DNA of 64,000 nucleotides from Acorus gramineus (taxonomy: Eukaryota; Streptophyta; Magnoliopsida; Acorales; Acoraceae): assembly GCA_030737835.1 (NCBI GenBank), contig JAUJYN010000092.1, positions 62,001 through 126,000 of the forward strand, in the 5' to 3' direction. The position numbers and the translations under genes are program-made. Shown piece after piece: positions 45,101 through 56,266 of this stretch. Each line of letters begins with the position of its first letter. The stretch's first letter is position 1. The notes below the pieces were generated by a model, which worked only from the letters and a program-made list of their open reading frames with translations, made no database searches and was not told where the DNA came from.

Positions 45101-45639
45101 ATATTCTCAACCGATCAAACTGAAAAAAAATAACGATTACGATGTTTGTTTTCATTTTCACCGAATAAACTGGATCTAAAAATTCTAAATCATCAATTTT
45201 TGGTGTTCCGATTGGCCTAACCTGAATGTTTGCACCACAAACAGATCGCACAAAAACAAAAACGAAACTCGTTTTTCTCTTCTCTTCTCCGCCGATCAAA
45301 TATGAATGAAAAAAAAAATTGATGTTTGTTTTCGTTGCGAGAGAACAATCAGAAAAAAAAATGAAACTCGTGATTTTTTATTTTCTTGAACGTGCAATTG
45401 AATTCGTATATTCCAGAAAAGGAAGTGATCTCCATATCGTAACTAACCCCGTAATTATTGGTCCGGTTATGGAAACAACAAAGAGATAAATTGTGAGAAC
45501 TAACCCCGTAATTATTGGACCGGTTATGGAAACAACGAAGAGATTAATTATGAGGGGGTAATATAGAAAATTCACACTTGCCATCTCATGAGGCTTAGGA
45601 TGGGGTCTATCAATTGGGACCCAAAAATCATTATTGATA
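42172..45639. mobile_element. GGCCCCAT-ended Mutator-like element X1
   Basis: The left end is TGCTGCTACCTAGGCCCC, followed by aagccccatttgtgagcccc and ggtggca. The right end, read inward, is TATCAATAATGATTTTTGGG followed by gaccccatcctaagcctcat and gatggca. Flanks ttcaaacag (42163-42171) and cagaaacag (45640-45648) agree at 7 of 9 positions, as expected of an old 9-bp Mutator-type duplication. The interior is dotted with tgtatctga motifs in both orientations. It also has a 57-bp tandem duplication (45441 and 45498, aactaaccccgtaattattg). No transposase is recognisable. It is missing from copy C. Confidence 0.5.
43897..44036 (-). other. Exon-like ORF inside X1
   Basis: After an acceptor-like cttttttttcaccag the minus strand stays open for about 46 codons (GNDGDFVDTCEDSIHLDD, then CSVKTSLLKELFVVADQQ) and ends in TGA. 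Acidic, without recognisable domain. The adjacent plus-strand frame 43712-43924 is an alternative. It could be part of a captured gene. Confidence 0.25.
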
Positions 45640-45676
45640 CAGAAACAGAAACATCCTAATAGCAAATCAAATCAAA

Positions 45677-46919
45677 TATCAATAATGATTCCCAAGCCTC
45701 AACTTTCTAGACTCCATCACAGGCCCCATGATGTGGCAGTAGGACATTACCTATTATACCCTCTAATTGATAATCACCTCTAAACAAGGAAAACAGTTTG
45801 ATTTATTCCTAGGATTGTGGAGATTTCATTAATTACTGTATTTTTTCTTCCTTGCATTGTGTAAAATCATTCATTCCTATTTTATGTAGGTAACAGTAAC
45901 TTAATAATTTACGATGAACATATTCGTAGCAGTCCCAAAATTTTAATCTCGAGAAGTTTGAAAAACTGATTTGTTCTTTATCGAGTTGGATCTCCAACAA
46001 TATCTTACGGATCAGGTTTGTCAATTATTTTTTTATCATTTTTTGATCTTATTGAATGAAAGTCATATGATTTTTTAAATTAAATTTTTGATGATCAAAT
46101 ATTCAATCTATGTTACATGTTTCAATTCAGAAAATGAATTTTTTTTTATGTTTTGATCACTATTTCACACTTTTTTTATATTTGTTTCGTTATGATTTCA
46201 TAAATGTAACTTTTGATATTGTTACATTTAATTGTTAATGGTTCGTGTGATGTTTATATTAGACTTCCGAACTCGGATACTCATTTACACAATTTTGTTA
46301 CATTTATAAATGTAACACTCTGAAATGTAACATTATCTCATGTTGTGCATTTCTTTTAACAATGCAAATAGAAATGACATATAAATGTAACAGTGAAGTA
46401 TATACTTTTGCAGAGGATTCTGATACATTTTCTTTGGAAGGCAATGCACTAGAAATTGAAATAAATGATTTCAAAGAGTAAATGTAACTGTTTGACATTT
46501 AGGTAAATGTAATTGTTTGTTCCATCTATGTAAATGTATCAGTTTTTATATAAATGTAACAAATCGTTGTGAGAGATGTAAACATTTAAAAAATGTATTT
46601 GTAACTACCAATATAAAATGTAATTGTTTCATATGTTAACTATATGTGTTTTTTATTTAAATTTGAATACAATAAATACCTAAAAAAATGGGTCGTTTGA
46701 TGAAAACATTTTTGATAATTTTTTATGTAATCTAGGTTCAATTATAATTATAATACAGGTAATGATTTCAAAATTCAAAATTTGAAATATGTAAATGGAT
46801 TTTAAGATTCACATAAAAGAGTCATAACCGAAAAGAGAAAATGGGGGGATTTTGGTTAATGAGACACCTCATATGGGACTTGTGGGTGGGACTTATATTG
46901 TGAGGCCTAGGTATCATAA
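45677..46919. mobile_element. GGCCCCAT-ended Mutator-like element X2
   Basis: The left end is TATCAATAATGATTCCCAAG followed by gactccatcacaggccccat and gatgtggca. The right end, read inward, is TTATGATACCTAGGCCTCAC, then aagtcccacc and gaggtgtc. Flanks caaatcaaa (45668-45676) and ctcatcaaa (46920-46928) agree at 7 of 9 positions. The interior has repeated aaatgtaac motifs (46300-46640) and no transposase. Copy C keeps only part of it. Confidence 0.5.
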
Positions 46920-47656
46920 CTCATCAAATATTAAAGAGTTCTTACATATATAAGCAAAATAATAAATGAAATATATTACCTTTGAAAATAATGGTGGATC
47001 TGGACATATATTAGATAATAAACAATAATAAAAATAATTGATTGTAAGATAAGTAAATTCATCATTCTCATATATGCATCAAATATATGAAGTAATATCA
47101 ATATTTTTTAAATATGCACATTCATAAAAAATAAATAAAAATAAATAAAAGGCATATTTTATACATAAAAAATGTGAAAAATACAAAAATCATAAAAACT
47201 AGGCTAATATAAAAGACATGAAATAATCGACATCCATAGAAAAATAAAAAGAATTATAAAAAATAACATAAAATAAAAAGAAAAAAGGGATTTTTCCTAA
47301 AGAAAAAAAAAAAAAAAGATATTCATGATGCTGAAATTAAAGTCCATGAGAATTTCACCTATTCCACGAGAGCACATGACTTTGAACTTTAATAAAGCTC
47401 ATTTTTCATAATTTTTCAGAATATGTACCAATGAAATCAGATTCAAGGTATGTATATACTACAAACTATGAAAAGAAAATCACTAGTCGTAAGAACAGAT
47501 ATTGCCACATTGAAAAAAGCATCAATTTCATCGTCCTACTAATTTAAAGGATGGAATAACACGAACAACCAAACTAACCTGAAAGATATCAACTAAAAAA
47601 AAAACGTAGTCCAACTTAAATGGAATGACATAGAGAGCCGCCCCATTTTCCTCCTT

Positions 47657-48673
47657 TCATAGAGTAGGAACAATCCATTCATAAGAACTATCGAAAATCT
47701 CTGTATCAATTTCACCAATTACACCAAAACTCTCCTCCTCCAAATAAAAAATGCGCAAATGATCAACTAGGAAATATGTGTCATGATCCATGAAGTAGAT
47801 GGAATTCCCTTTGCATCCCTTTAGATTGCTAGAAGAGAACCAAATTGAGTTATCCATTCCCAAGAATAGCATCCCTTCATCCAAGCTCTTAGTCTTCACC
47901 CATTTTTTCAATGTACCATCCACTCTGAACACCTCAACCCATGTTGTCTCGTGCTCATTCTTCATGTGCCTCACAACCAACATTGGCGCCGATGGGCCTG
48001 CTACAAGATGCAAAAGTTTATCCGTCCCTTGAAGAAAACCATCCGGCCTCGTCGCCATAGTCATATCTCGTCCTTGGTGGGGATCGATGGCCACTATTCG
48101 CCCGCACCACGGTTGCAACATGTATAAATTCTGATTGAAGAAAATGGCATCAGGTACAAACTCCAACGAAGTATTCAACACTTTCCACCGCGCATCGCCC
48201 GGCCTGCAATAATACACCCTGTTGCAGAGCAAGGCGATGATACAGTTAGGGTCAGTTGGTTCCGCAGACCAGACTGCCTTCCTCGCATATTCAAAATAGT
48301 CATCGCAAATGAGGGGAGGGAGGAGGACCACGGCCCCGGAGAAGGGGTTGTGTAGGTGCAAGTTGACGTTGTCGTGGACTTTGCAAACCCAACCGTCCGA
48401 TGAGGATGATCCGAGACGTGTCTTGGGACGTCGTCGATGGGGGGTTTTCATGGGGTGCAACTTGCGCTCGAGTGGGCTGTAGAAAGCGTCGTCGTGCCAC
48501 ATTCCGTAATACACCAAGAGAAAAGGGAACCGAAGATGGAGGGGTGGGGCTCGGACGAGGAGGGCGGATCTCCATGACTTGCAAACGGCGCCGATGCGGA
48601 TGTATTCGGAGAGGTGATCCATTCGCGTCGCGATTGAGAACAGTATTTCTTCCGGGAGAGCAGACCAATCCAT
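47657..48673 (-). CDS. F-box/DUF295 protein (copy B)
   Basis: An intact 338-residue single-exon frame. Residues 2-45 are an F-box (LPEEILFSIATRMDHLSEY then IRIGAVCKSWRSALL), which in this family binds the SKP1 subunit of an SCF ubiquitin ligase. The C-terminal part (about 225-310) is a DUF295-type beta-propeller segment: VEVFRVD, KKWVKTKSLDEGMLFLG, CKGNSIYFMD. The start is supported by the F-box beginning at residue 4 and by aagATGG context (A at -3, G at +4). Its likely role is substrate recognition; substrate and location are unknown. The upstream region carries a duplicated caacaaaatcgggtggttga motif. Its twin at 54887 differs by six bases. No sign of disruption. Confidence 0.9.
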   Translation of the reverse strand: MDWSALPEEILFSIATRMDHLSEYIRIGAVCKSWRSALLVRAPPLHLRFPFLLVYYGMWHDDAFYSPLERKLHPMKTPHRRRPKTRLGSSSSDGWVCKVHDNVNLHLHNPFSGAVVLLPPLICDDYFEYARKAVWSAEPTDPNCIIALLCNRVYYCRPGDARWKVLNTSLEFVPDAIFFNQNLYMLQPWCGRIVAIDPHQGRDMTMATRPDGFLQGTDKLLHLVAGPSAPMLVVRHMKNEHETTWVEVFRVDGTLKKWVKTKSLDEGMLFLGMDNSIWFSSSNLKGCKGNSIYFMDHDTYFLVDHLRIFYLEEESFGVIGEIDTEIFDSSYEWIVPTL

Positions 48674-48784
48674 CTTCGTTTTTGCTTCAAAATGAAAATT
48701 AAAAAGAAAAAAGAAAAAAAAGAATTGACGACTAATTTATGAGTTTAGGCCACCTTCGGCTCTTACTTATTCGGGGGTAAAAAA

Positions 48785-49042
48785 AATTGAAAACGGATGT
48801 GCTCCGTATTGGACGTCAACAAAATCGGGTGGTTGATGCTAAAATGTTAATGGTTAATAAATACCCAAAAAATAAATTTCAATTATTAAATTTAATAAAT
48901 AAAAAATGTGATAAAGGAAAAAAAATTCAATCTTCCAAGATTTTCTCTTCATTCAACCGAACGTATGTTGATGATAAAATTGAAAACGGATCGGCGCAAC
49001 AAAATCGGGTGGTTGATGATAAAATGTTACTAGTTAATAAAA
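48785..49042 (-). promoter_or_regulatory. Upstream region of F-box gene B with a direct repeat
   Basis: Two copies of a block running ttgaaaacggat...caacaaaatcgggtggttga...taatggttaataaa lie at about 48785-48861 and 48977-49042, period about 180-190 bp, starting some 110 bp upstream of the start codon. I see no convincing TATA box. The regulatory role is only inferred from position. Confidence 0.35.
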
Positions 49043-50541
49043 CATAAGAATAACATTCAAATATATGCCAAGATTAGTTGGGTTCCATTACTTGCTGATT
49101 TTGTTTGTTGATTTTTGCTAATTTTGTCCGTCTATGTAAACCATATAATATTATGATAATTTTTTTTTAATAATCAGTAAGTAAATTGAAATTAATGCTG
49201 AGTTGTAAAGTTTGTTATCTATTCTTTATTATATATTTATTACTTAGTTTTTTTTTTATCCTCTAATAAATTTAATCATTATTTATATTCCATTTTTTTT
49301 AAATTTAAGATTTCAAATATAAATCATAAATTTATTTTAAAATTTCAAATCTATTACTTGTTATAATATAATTTAACAACTACTCAGTGTTTATTTATTC
49401 ATAAATTAATATTTCAAAATCAAATATAAATCATAAATATATTTTAATATATTCAAATCAAATTTAAATAATAAATATATTGGAGAATTCAGCTTTCTAC
49501 AAACTCAAAAACACTCCCAACCTGTTTTCAAATGGGGTCTTAATTAAGCATGAATAAAAATATATAATTTTTCAGTTTGAGGATAATATAATATTAAACC
49601 TTTGTTTAGATGAAAGAAAGAATTATACTAAAGTATGTCATCCTAATATGATTGATCATATTTTATATCATCAAATGAATCCACAGAAAATGAATACATA
49701 ACAACAGTTGGATAATGTCACACAACTCACCAATTCTTTGGTCCTATTTACAGTGGAGCAATTATGTGGCGAGAAATCCAACGTAACACCACTGCTGATC
49801 CAAACAAAAATTTGGCATTTGCATTTTCAGCACAAAAATAATGTTGCATTGTTTTTGAAAAACAATTAAACCTCATAAATGGAAACAAGCATTTGTGATG
49901 CGAAGAGGTCAAAGGCAGTAGGGAAGATTAATATATCCATGACATGATTTCAATCCAAATATTAGATTTGGAATGGATCAAATCCAATAAATAATCTGTA
50001 AAGAATATCAAAACAAATTATAATGCATTAAGAACACGTTTAGATCCAGTGATTATTTATACATGTTTTACTGTACGTGCAAATTTTACATTGCACGTGT
50101 AGGAAAACCTTTGTACACGTTTTGTACATATTTATCTATTTTTATAATGTGTTGTCATTTATACATGTTTTCCTTTTTTTTATGTATATGTGAAACTATT
50201 TACACATGTGTCAACTTAATAATGAATGATCTATTTATAACATATCATAATTATAAATCCTACATAAAGCAGATATAAATCTAGTTATTGCATGCTAAAT
50301 TTAATTTAAAATTTAATGTTCCTCAAAACTAGTCCATAGTTGAGACGTTATCTAATCACAAAATTGTGTTGCAACATCTCACTGACTTTGTTGGATAGTA
50401 TGTTCGATTCCATGCACATCAATCATTAATTACAAATACCGTAAAAATGAGTCATTACCTGATAAACACACATCATTCCAAGAACCCACTCTAAAAATAA
50501 TAAAAATAAAATAAATTTGAAATCACGTTTCCTTAACAAAT

Positions 50542-50688
50542 GATAAATCATGTCAAATCCGAGTTTTCGTTTGAAAAATAGACTCTTCTGATAAATCATG
50601 TCAAATCCGAGTTTTCGATTTGAAAAATAGACTCTTCTGATAAATCATGTCAAATTCGAGTTTTCGATTTAAAAAATAGACTCTTCCG
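50542..50688. repeat. 49-bp tandem triplication specific to copy B
   Basis: gataaatcatgtcaaat...gactcttc occurs three times head to tail (starts at 50542, 50590 and 50639). Copy C has a single unit at about 57730. Confidence 0.8.
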
Positions 50689-51091
50689 AATTATCAACCA
50701 ATGTATATAAAATTGATAATGTTTCATCCGGTTCATTTTTCAATCCAATATCCAATCTAGCTACAAGTGTTTTAAATTTTTTTAAAATAATATACTTTAT
50801 TTAATAAAATATATATTTTTATAAAATGAAGCATACATTTTAGTGAATTTCATAAATACATTTATAGAAAATGTGATTTTTTTATCAAAACATATACCTT
50901 GTTAATGTGATAATTGTGATTATATGCTCTAATTATTTCTTACGAATCACATGTGGGACTGGCATGATAATGAAATACAGACTGTGTAACAGCACTCATA
51001 TAAAATACATATATAGACCCACATTTGTTTTTTTTCTTTACCCCAATTTTAATAGTATAACCTCTCATCCCATCTTTTGAAGACCCATCTT

Positions 51092-51515
51092 CATGCTACA
51101 AGAAATTCGAGCATTAGCTACAAGGACCTCGCTCTTTGTTTAGTATAATAAATAATATTTTAATTTTATTATTTATGTTTGGAACCAAATTATAGGAAAT
51201 ATTCACAGTCAAAAGATCATAGTCTGATAGTAATGCAGCGTAGATTATATTTTGATTTTGTAACAAATTAAATCTTTCAAAAATCCCTAACAATTTTGCA
51301 ACGAAATTTAATTTCACACAAGAAGTCAAGTATTTTTCAGCTACAAGTCAAGTCTTTTGCTATGAAAATGACTTTCGCAGCTAAAAATAAAATCTTTAGC
51401 TACGAAAAGTCAGATCATTTGCTACGAAATTCAATTTCACAGTTAAAAGTCATATCTTTTGCTACAAAATTATGATTTCGCAGTGAAAAGTTATACCTTT
51501 CACTTTTGAGCTATG
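51092..51515 (+). mobile_element. CACTA-like terminal fragment with subterminal repeats
   Basis: It opens with catgctacaagaaattcgag, close to the cactacaagaaa end of plant En/Spm elements. After about 240 bp it carries four or more imperfect 40-45-bp repeats of the form ttttgctacgaaa...tttcgcagctaaaa (51330-51510). No opposite end or 3-bp duplication was found, so it is a truncated end. A true CACTA tip is altered here. Confidence 0.5.
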
Positions 51516-51639
51516 TGTCATAGTCCATTTTTCAGTTTTTCTTTCGGTTCGAATTCTAATAACATCTAATTCGTTAGTGTCATATATTCACATTAACTAT
51601 ATATATGTATATATATATATATAGTTGAAACAAAGTAGA

Positions 51640-52380
51640 AATTGTTACTCACGGTTGTATTGCTATAAGAGTGGTTATAATTATGAATGGGAGATAAAAA
51701 GATACAGAAGAAGATGTAAAACATAAAGCCAAATAAAACAAAAACAAAAAAAAGTGATTGTGATCCCAAGTAAACAGGGTGTCTACCCGACCGCTATCAC
51801 CCCGACAAAAAAGATCTGAAACTACACCAAAACAATGATTTTTCCACCCACGGAAGGCACACTCAGAGCACCTGCAATGCCCTGACCCCACTGTACAATG
51901 GACTCAGCAATCGCTTCCTAGATGTGGATGCACGTTAAAGAATGCATCGTTCATTTCGACCATGCACGCGCAGCCACCACCGAGTGGAGGATATGTCTTT
52001 TGACCTTGGAAGAACCTATGCATTTCAATAACTTGTTGGCCAAAGTTCCTCAATCGATTGCGCTTGTGCGTCGCGCTGTAATCTGGCTGACGATGATCTA
52101 GAATTCTTGAGACCCTGCAAAGGCAAAAAAAAAAAGATGCACCACCGTCTCGAGTTCGTCACCACAGAAAACACAAGAGGTCGACTCTGTCCGGCACTTT
52201 GGCTCTATAAGCTTTCGTAAGGAGCCTCTCCCTGACTGACTGGTAACCATATAAAAACTTTAATCTTCAAAGGCGTCTTTGTCGTCCAAAGACACGCAAA
52301 GCGATCCCAATCCCGCATTGTCACAACAAGTCGATCTATAAATTGATTCGTACAATTCAATGACATATAGATACTTTATT
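51640..52380 (-). pseudogene. LINE 3' fragment with zf-RVT domain
   Basis: The minus strand translates as LKIKVFIWL (52260 region), then TESTSCVFCGDELETVVHLFF (52130-52190), the CxxC part of the zinc-binding domain that ends plant LINE polyproteins. A poly(T)-like slippage and several stops follow. Lower coordinates resemble a 3' untranslated tail, without a clear poly(A). It fills most of the spacer between the two copies of the segmental duplication. Confidence 0.65.
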
Positions 52381-54886
52381 TTTTTGAAAGAAGCAAACAT
52401 CTTCACAATGTACTGTGATGTGTTTAAATGAAAAACTATAATTTCTTATGCTTTTTTATGTTTTGAAGAATATAAAGCAACTGGTATTGGTTGATTGTTT
52501 GTCACTAACATAGACTATGATTTATGCTAAATGTATTTAAAATTTGGAACATGTAGTAGTATTGTTATAAAACCTTCTAGAAAATTTTGGAACATAAATT
52601 TGCAATGATGTAAGTAGTTTAAACTGAAATATAATTACCTTTTTAAAAATGTAACTAACAATTTAACAATGTAACTGAATTATGATAAATGTAATTAGTC
52701 TCTCAAATAGCACATTACAAAACCTTCCAAAAAAATCAATAAAAGGGTTACAAAACATGTCACTGGAAAAAGAAAACAAATGCTAAGGAAAATAAAAGAA
52801 CCACGAAACAGCAAATCCAACTTGCTTTCTCCTTGGCTTGAAAACCTTAGATGTCATCTTTTTCAATGGTAGCCGCCTTTTACTTTAACCCTTGATTGGA
52901 AAGTGAATAATTCAGTTTGGCAATGATTCCTCGTGTTCCCTGTGTTCTTTGACCCTTGAGGAGAGTGAATACTTTTACTTCAACAAAGAAACTATTTTGT
53001 GGACTGCTTACCATTGACATTGAATTCTCTATGTTCCCTGTATTGAACAAACAAAAATCCACAAAAAAGCTATAAATGTGTTCATATATTTACCAAAAAA
53101 AAACAAATAAACATAGAATGGAAATATAGTACTCATATTAAAATTGGTTATGCAAATCTGTAACACAAATTTATTTAATTAAAAGTTAGTTATCTTCAGA
53201 TATATCATTAAAGTTTTCTACATAGCCTTATAACATTTCAGATACAATTCTAAATGTAACTAAGTAATTAAAAATACACATTAATCCAAAAAAAAAAAAT
53301 GAATATAACTCTAACAAATGTATGAAATATGTAACTACTAATAAAACGTTAAACAACAACATGCCAGATTCAACCTACAACATCAAAAACATAAAAAAAA
53401 ACACAAAATTCACAATCGCCAGATTATGAAACAGGCAGAATTAACATAAAAAATAGAATATGAAAACAGAAAAAAAAAATTACATATACAAACAACAACA
53501 AACGCAACACTTAAATCAACCTCCATCGAAAATAATACCAAAATGTTCAGTTTTTTTATTTTTTTTTCAATCAGATTAACGGATGAGAAAGTCCTCCGGA
53601 CATGAATTCGATTTGAAGATTCGATCAAACATCAAATCCGATTTGCCTCAAATTGTTTTTCAAAAGAATTGCATCGTGAAAATTTTTTCATTGTGAAAAA
53701 TTGAGATTCAAAAATGGCAGATCTAAAAATAGAAAAATTGTAAAATAAATGCAAATAATTACTCGCTCATCCTAACTGCCCATTTATTACGGTGGAGGTT
53801 ACCTAAAATCAAATCAGGGGTATTAAGGGTAATGTCATCAATGCCACTTCATGGGGCTTATATGGGGCCTATAAATCATTTTCCTATAGCCATATGTATT
53901 ATGCAGTGGCAATAGGACATTACCTATTATACCCTCTAATTGATAACCACCTTTAAACAACGAAAAAGTTTGATTTATTCCTAGGATTGTGGAGATTTCA
54001 TTAATTACTATATTTCTTCTTCTTTATATTGTGTAAAATCATTCATTCATATTTTATGTAGGTAACAGTAACCTAATAATTTACGATGAACATATTCGTA
54101 GCAGTCCCAAAATTTTAATCCCGAGAAGTTTGAAAAACTGATTTGTTCTTTATCGAGTTGGATCTCCAACAATATCTTACGGATCAGGTTTGTCAATTAT
54201 TTTTTTATCATTTTTTTATCTTATTGAATGAAAGTCATATGATTTTTTAAATTAAATTTTTTATGATCAAATATTCAATCTATGTTACATGTTTCAATTC
54301 ATCATTCTCATATATGCATCAAATATATGAAGTAATATCAATATTTTTTAAATATGCACATTCATAAAAAATAAATAAAAGGCATATTTTATACATAAAA
54401 AATGTGAAAAATACAAAAATCATAAAAACTAGGCTAATATAAAAGACATGAAATAATCGACATCCATAGAAAAATAAAAAGAATTATAAAAAATAACATA
54501 AAATAAAAAGAAAAAAGGGATTTTTCCTAAAGAAAAAAAAAAAAAAGATATTCATGGTGCTGGAATTAAAGTCCATGAGAATTTCACCTATTCCACAAGA
54601 GCATATGACTTTGAACTTTAATAAAGCTCATTTTTCATAATTTTTCAGAATATATACCAATGACATCAGATTCAAGGTATGTATATACTACAAACTATGA
54701 AAAGAAAATCACTAGTCGTAAGAACAGATATTGCCACATTGAAAAAAGCATCAATTTCTTCATCCTACTAATTTAAAGGATGGAATAACACGAACAACCA
54801 AACTAACCTGAAAGATATCAACTAAAAAAAAAAACGTAGTCCAACTTAAATGGAATGACATAGAGAGCCGCCCCATTTTCCTCCTT

Positions 54887-55903
54887 TCATAGAGTAGGAA
54901 CAATCCATTCATAAGAACTATCTAAAATCTCTGTATCAATTTCACCAATTACACCAAAACTCTCCTCCTCCAAATAAAAAATGCGCAAATGATCAACTAG
55001 GAAATATGTGTCATGATCCATGAAATAGATGGAATTCCCTTTGCATCCCTTTAGATTGCTAGAAGAGAACCAAATTGAGTTATCCATTCCCAAGAATAGC
55101 ATCCCTTCATCCAAGCTCTTAGTCTTCACCCATTTTTTCAATGTACCATCCACTCTGAACACCTCAACCCATGTTGTCTCGTGCTCATTCTTCATGTGCC
55201 TCACAACCAACATTGGCGCCGATGGGCCTGCTACAAGATGCAAAAGTTTATCCGTCCCTTGAAGAAAACCATCCGGCCTCGTCGCCATAGTCATATCTCG
55301 TCCTTGGTGGGGATCGATGGCCACTATTCGCCCGCACCACGGTTGCAACATGTATAAATTCTCATTGAAGAAAATGGCATCAGGTACAAACTCCAACGAA
55401 GTATTCAACACTTTCCACCGCGCATCGCCCGGCCTGCAATAATACACCCTGTTGCAGAGCAAGGCGATGATACAGTTAGGGTCAGTTGGTTCCGCAGACC
55501 AGACTGCCTTCCTCGCATATTCAAAATAGTCATCGCAAATGAGGGGAGGGAGGAGGACCACGGCCCCGGAGAAGGGGTTGTGTAGGTGCAAGTTGACGTT
55601 GTCGTGGACTTTGCAAACCCAACCGTCCGATGAGGATGATCCGAGACGTGTCTTGGGACGTCGTCGATGGGGGGTTTTCATGTGGTGCAACTTGCGCTCG
55701 AGTGGGCTGTAGAAAGCGTTGTCGTGCCACATTCCGTAATACACCAAGAGAAAAGGGAACCGAAGATGGAGGGGTGGGGCTCGGACGAGGAGGGCGGATC
55801 TCCATGACTTGCAAACGGCGCCGATGCGGATGTATTCGGAGAGGTGATCCATTCGCGTCGCGATTGAGAACAGTATTTCTTCCGGGAGACCAGACCAATC
55901 CAT
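54887..55903 (-). CDS. F-box/DUF295 protein (copy C)
   Basis: 338 residues, the paralogue of the gene at 47657. Same F-box at residues 2-45 and same DUF295 region. Compared with copy B the changes are A5G, D61N, P74H, Q to E in FFNQNLYM and F to L in TEIFDSS; one further base change, in the tyrosine codon of NSIYFMD, is silent. None hits an obvious F-box core position. The start codon has the same aagATGG context. Upstream, the promoter repeat is at about 56039 and 56221. It is presumably an SCF substrate adaptor like copy B; whether both are expressed cannot be seen from sequence. Confidence 0.9.
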   Translation of the reverse strand: MDWSGLPEEILFSIATRMDHLSEYIRIGAVCKSWRSALLVRAPPLHLRFPFLLVYYGMWHDNAFYSPLERKLHHMKTPHRRRPKTRLGSSSSDGWVCKVHDNVNLHLHNPFSGAVVLLPPLICDDYFEYARKAVWSAEPTDPNCIIALLCNRVYYCRPGDARWKVLNTSLEFVPDAIFFNENLYMLQPWCGRIVAIDPHQGRDMTMATRPDGFLQGTDKLLHLVAGPSAPMLVVRHMKNEHETTWVEVFRVDGTLKKWVKTKSLDEGMLFLGMDNSIWFSSSNLKGCKGNSIYFMDHDTYFLVDHLRIFYLEEESFGVIGEIDTEILDSSYEWIVPTL

Positions 55904-56009
55904 CTTCGTTTTTGCTTCAAAATGAAAATTAAAAAAAAAAAAAGAATTGACGACTAATTTATGAGTTTAGGCCACCTTCGGCTCTTACTTATTCGGGGGT
56001 AAAAAAAAT

Positions 56010-56266
56010 TGAAAACGGATGTGCTCCGTATTGGACGTCAACAAAATCGGGTGGTTGATGCTAAAATGTTAATGGTTAATAAATATCCAAAAATAAATTT
56101 CAATTATTAAATTTCATAAATAAAAAATGTGATAATAAAGGAAAAAAAATTCAATCTTCCAAGATTTTCTCTTCATTCAACCGAATGTATGTTGATGATA
56201 AAATTGAAAACGGATCGGCGCAACAAAATCGGGTGGTTGATGATAAAATGTTACTAGTTAATAAAA
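56010..56266 (-). promoter_or_regulatory. Upstream region of F-box gene C with a direct repeat
   Basis: The same two caacaaaatcgggtggttga blocks as upstream of gene B, at 56039 and 56221. The region is otherwise nearly identical to copy B, so the promoters should behave alike unless position effects differ. Confidence 0.35.

Larger units (their letters stand above)
40653..50953. repeat. Segmental duplication, copy B
   Basis: It aligns almost base for base with copy C (52384-58047), except for deletions in C of about 42164-45730 and 46130-47060. Both begin at tttttgaaagaagcaaacatc and both end at ...aatcacatg or aatcgcatg. It contains the end of X0, X1, X2, the F-box gene and about 2.2 kb of upstream flank. 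Copies are direct repeats, about 1.4 kb apart. Confidence 0.9.

Noticed and set aside
41686..53628. Conserved small frame MIESSNRIHVRRTF present in both duplication copies (41686-41889 and 53410-53628)
   Set aside because: Conserved because the whole segment is duplicated; the C-termini differ through a poly(A) length change, and it lies in the end region of X0.
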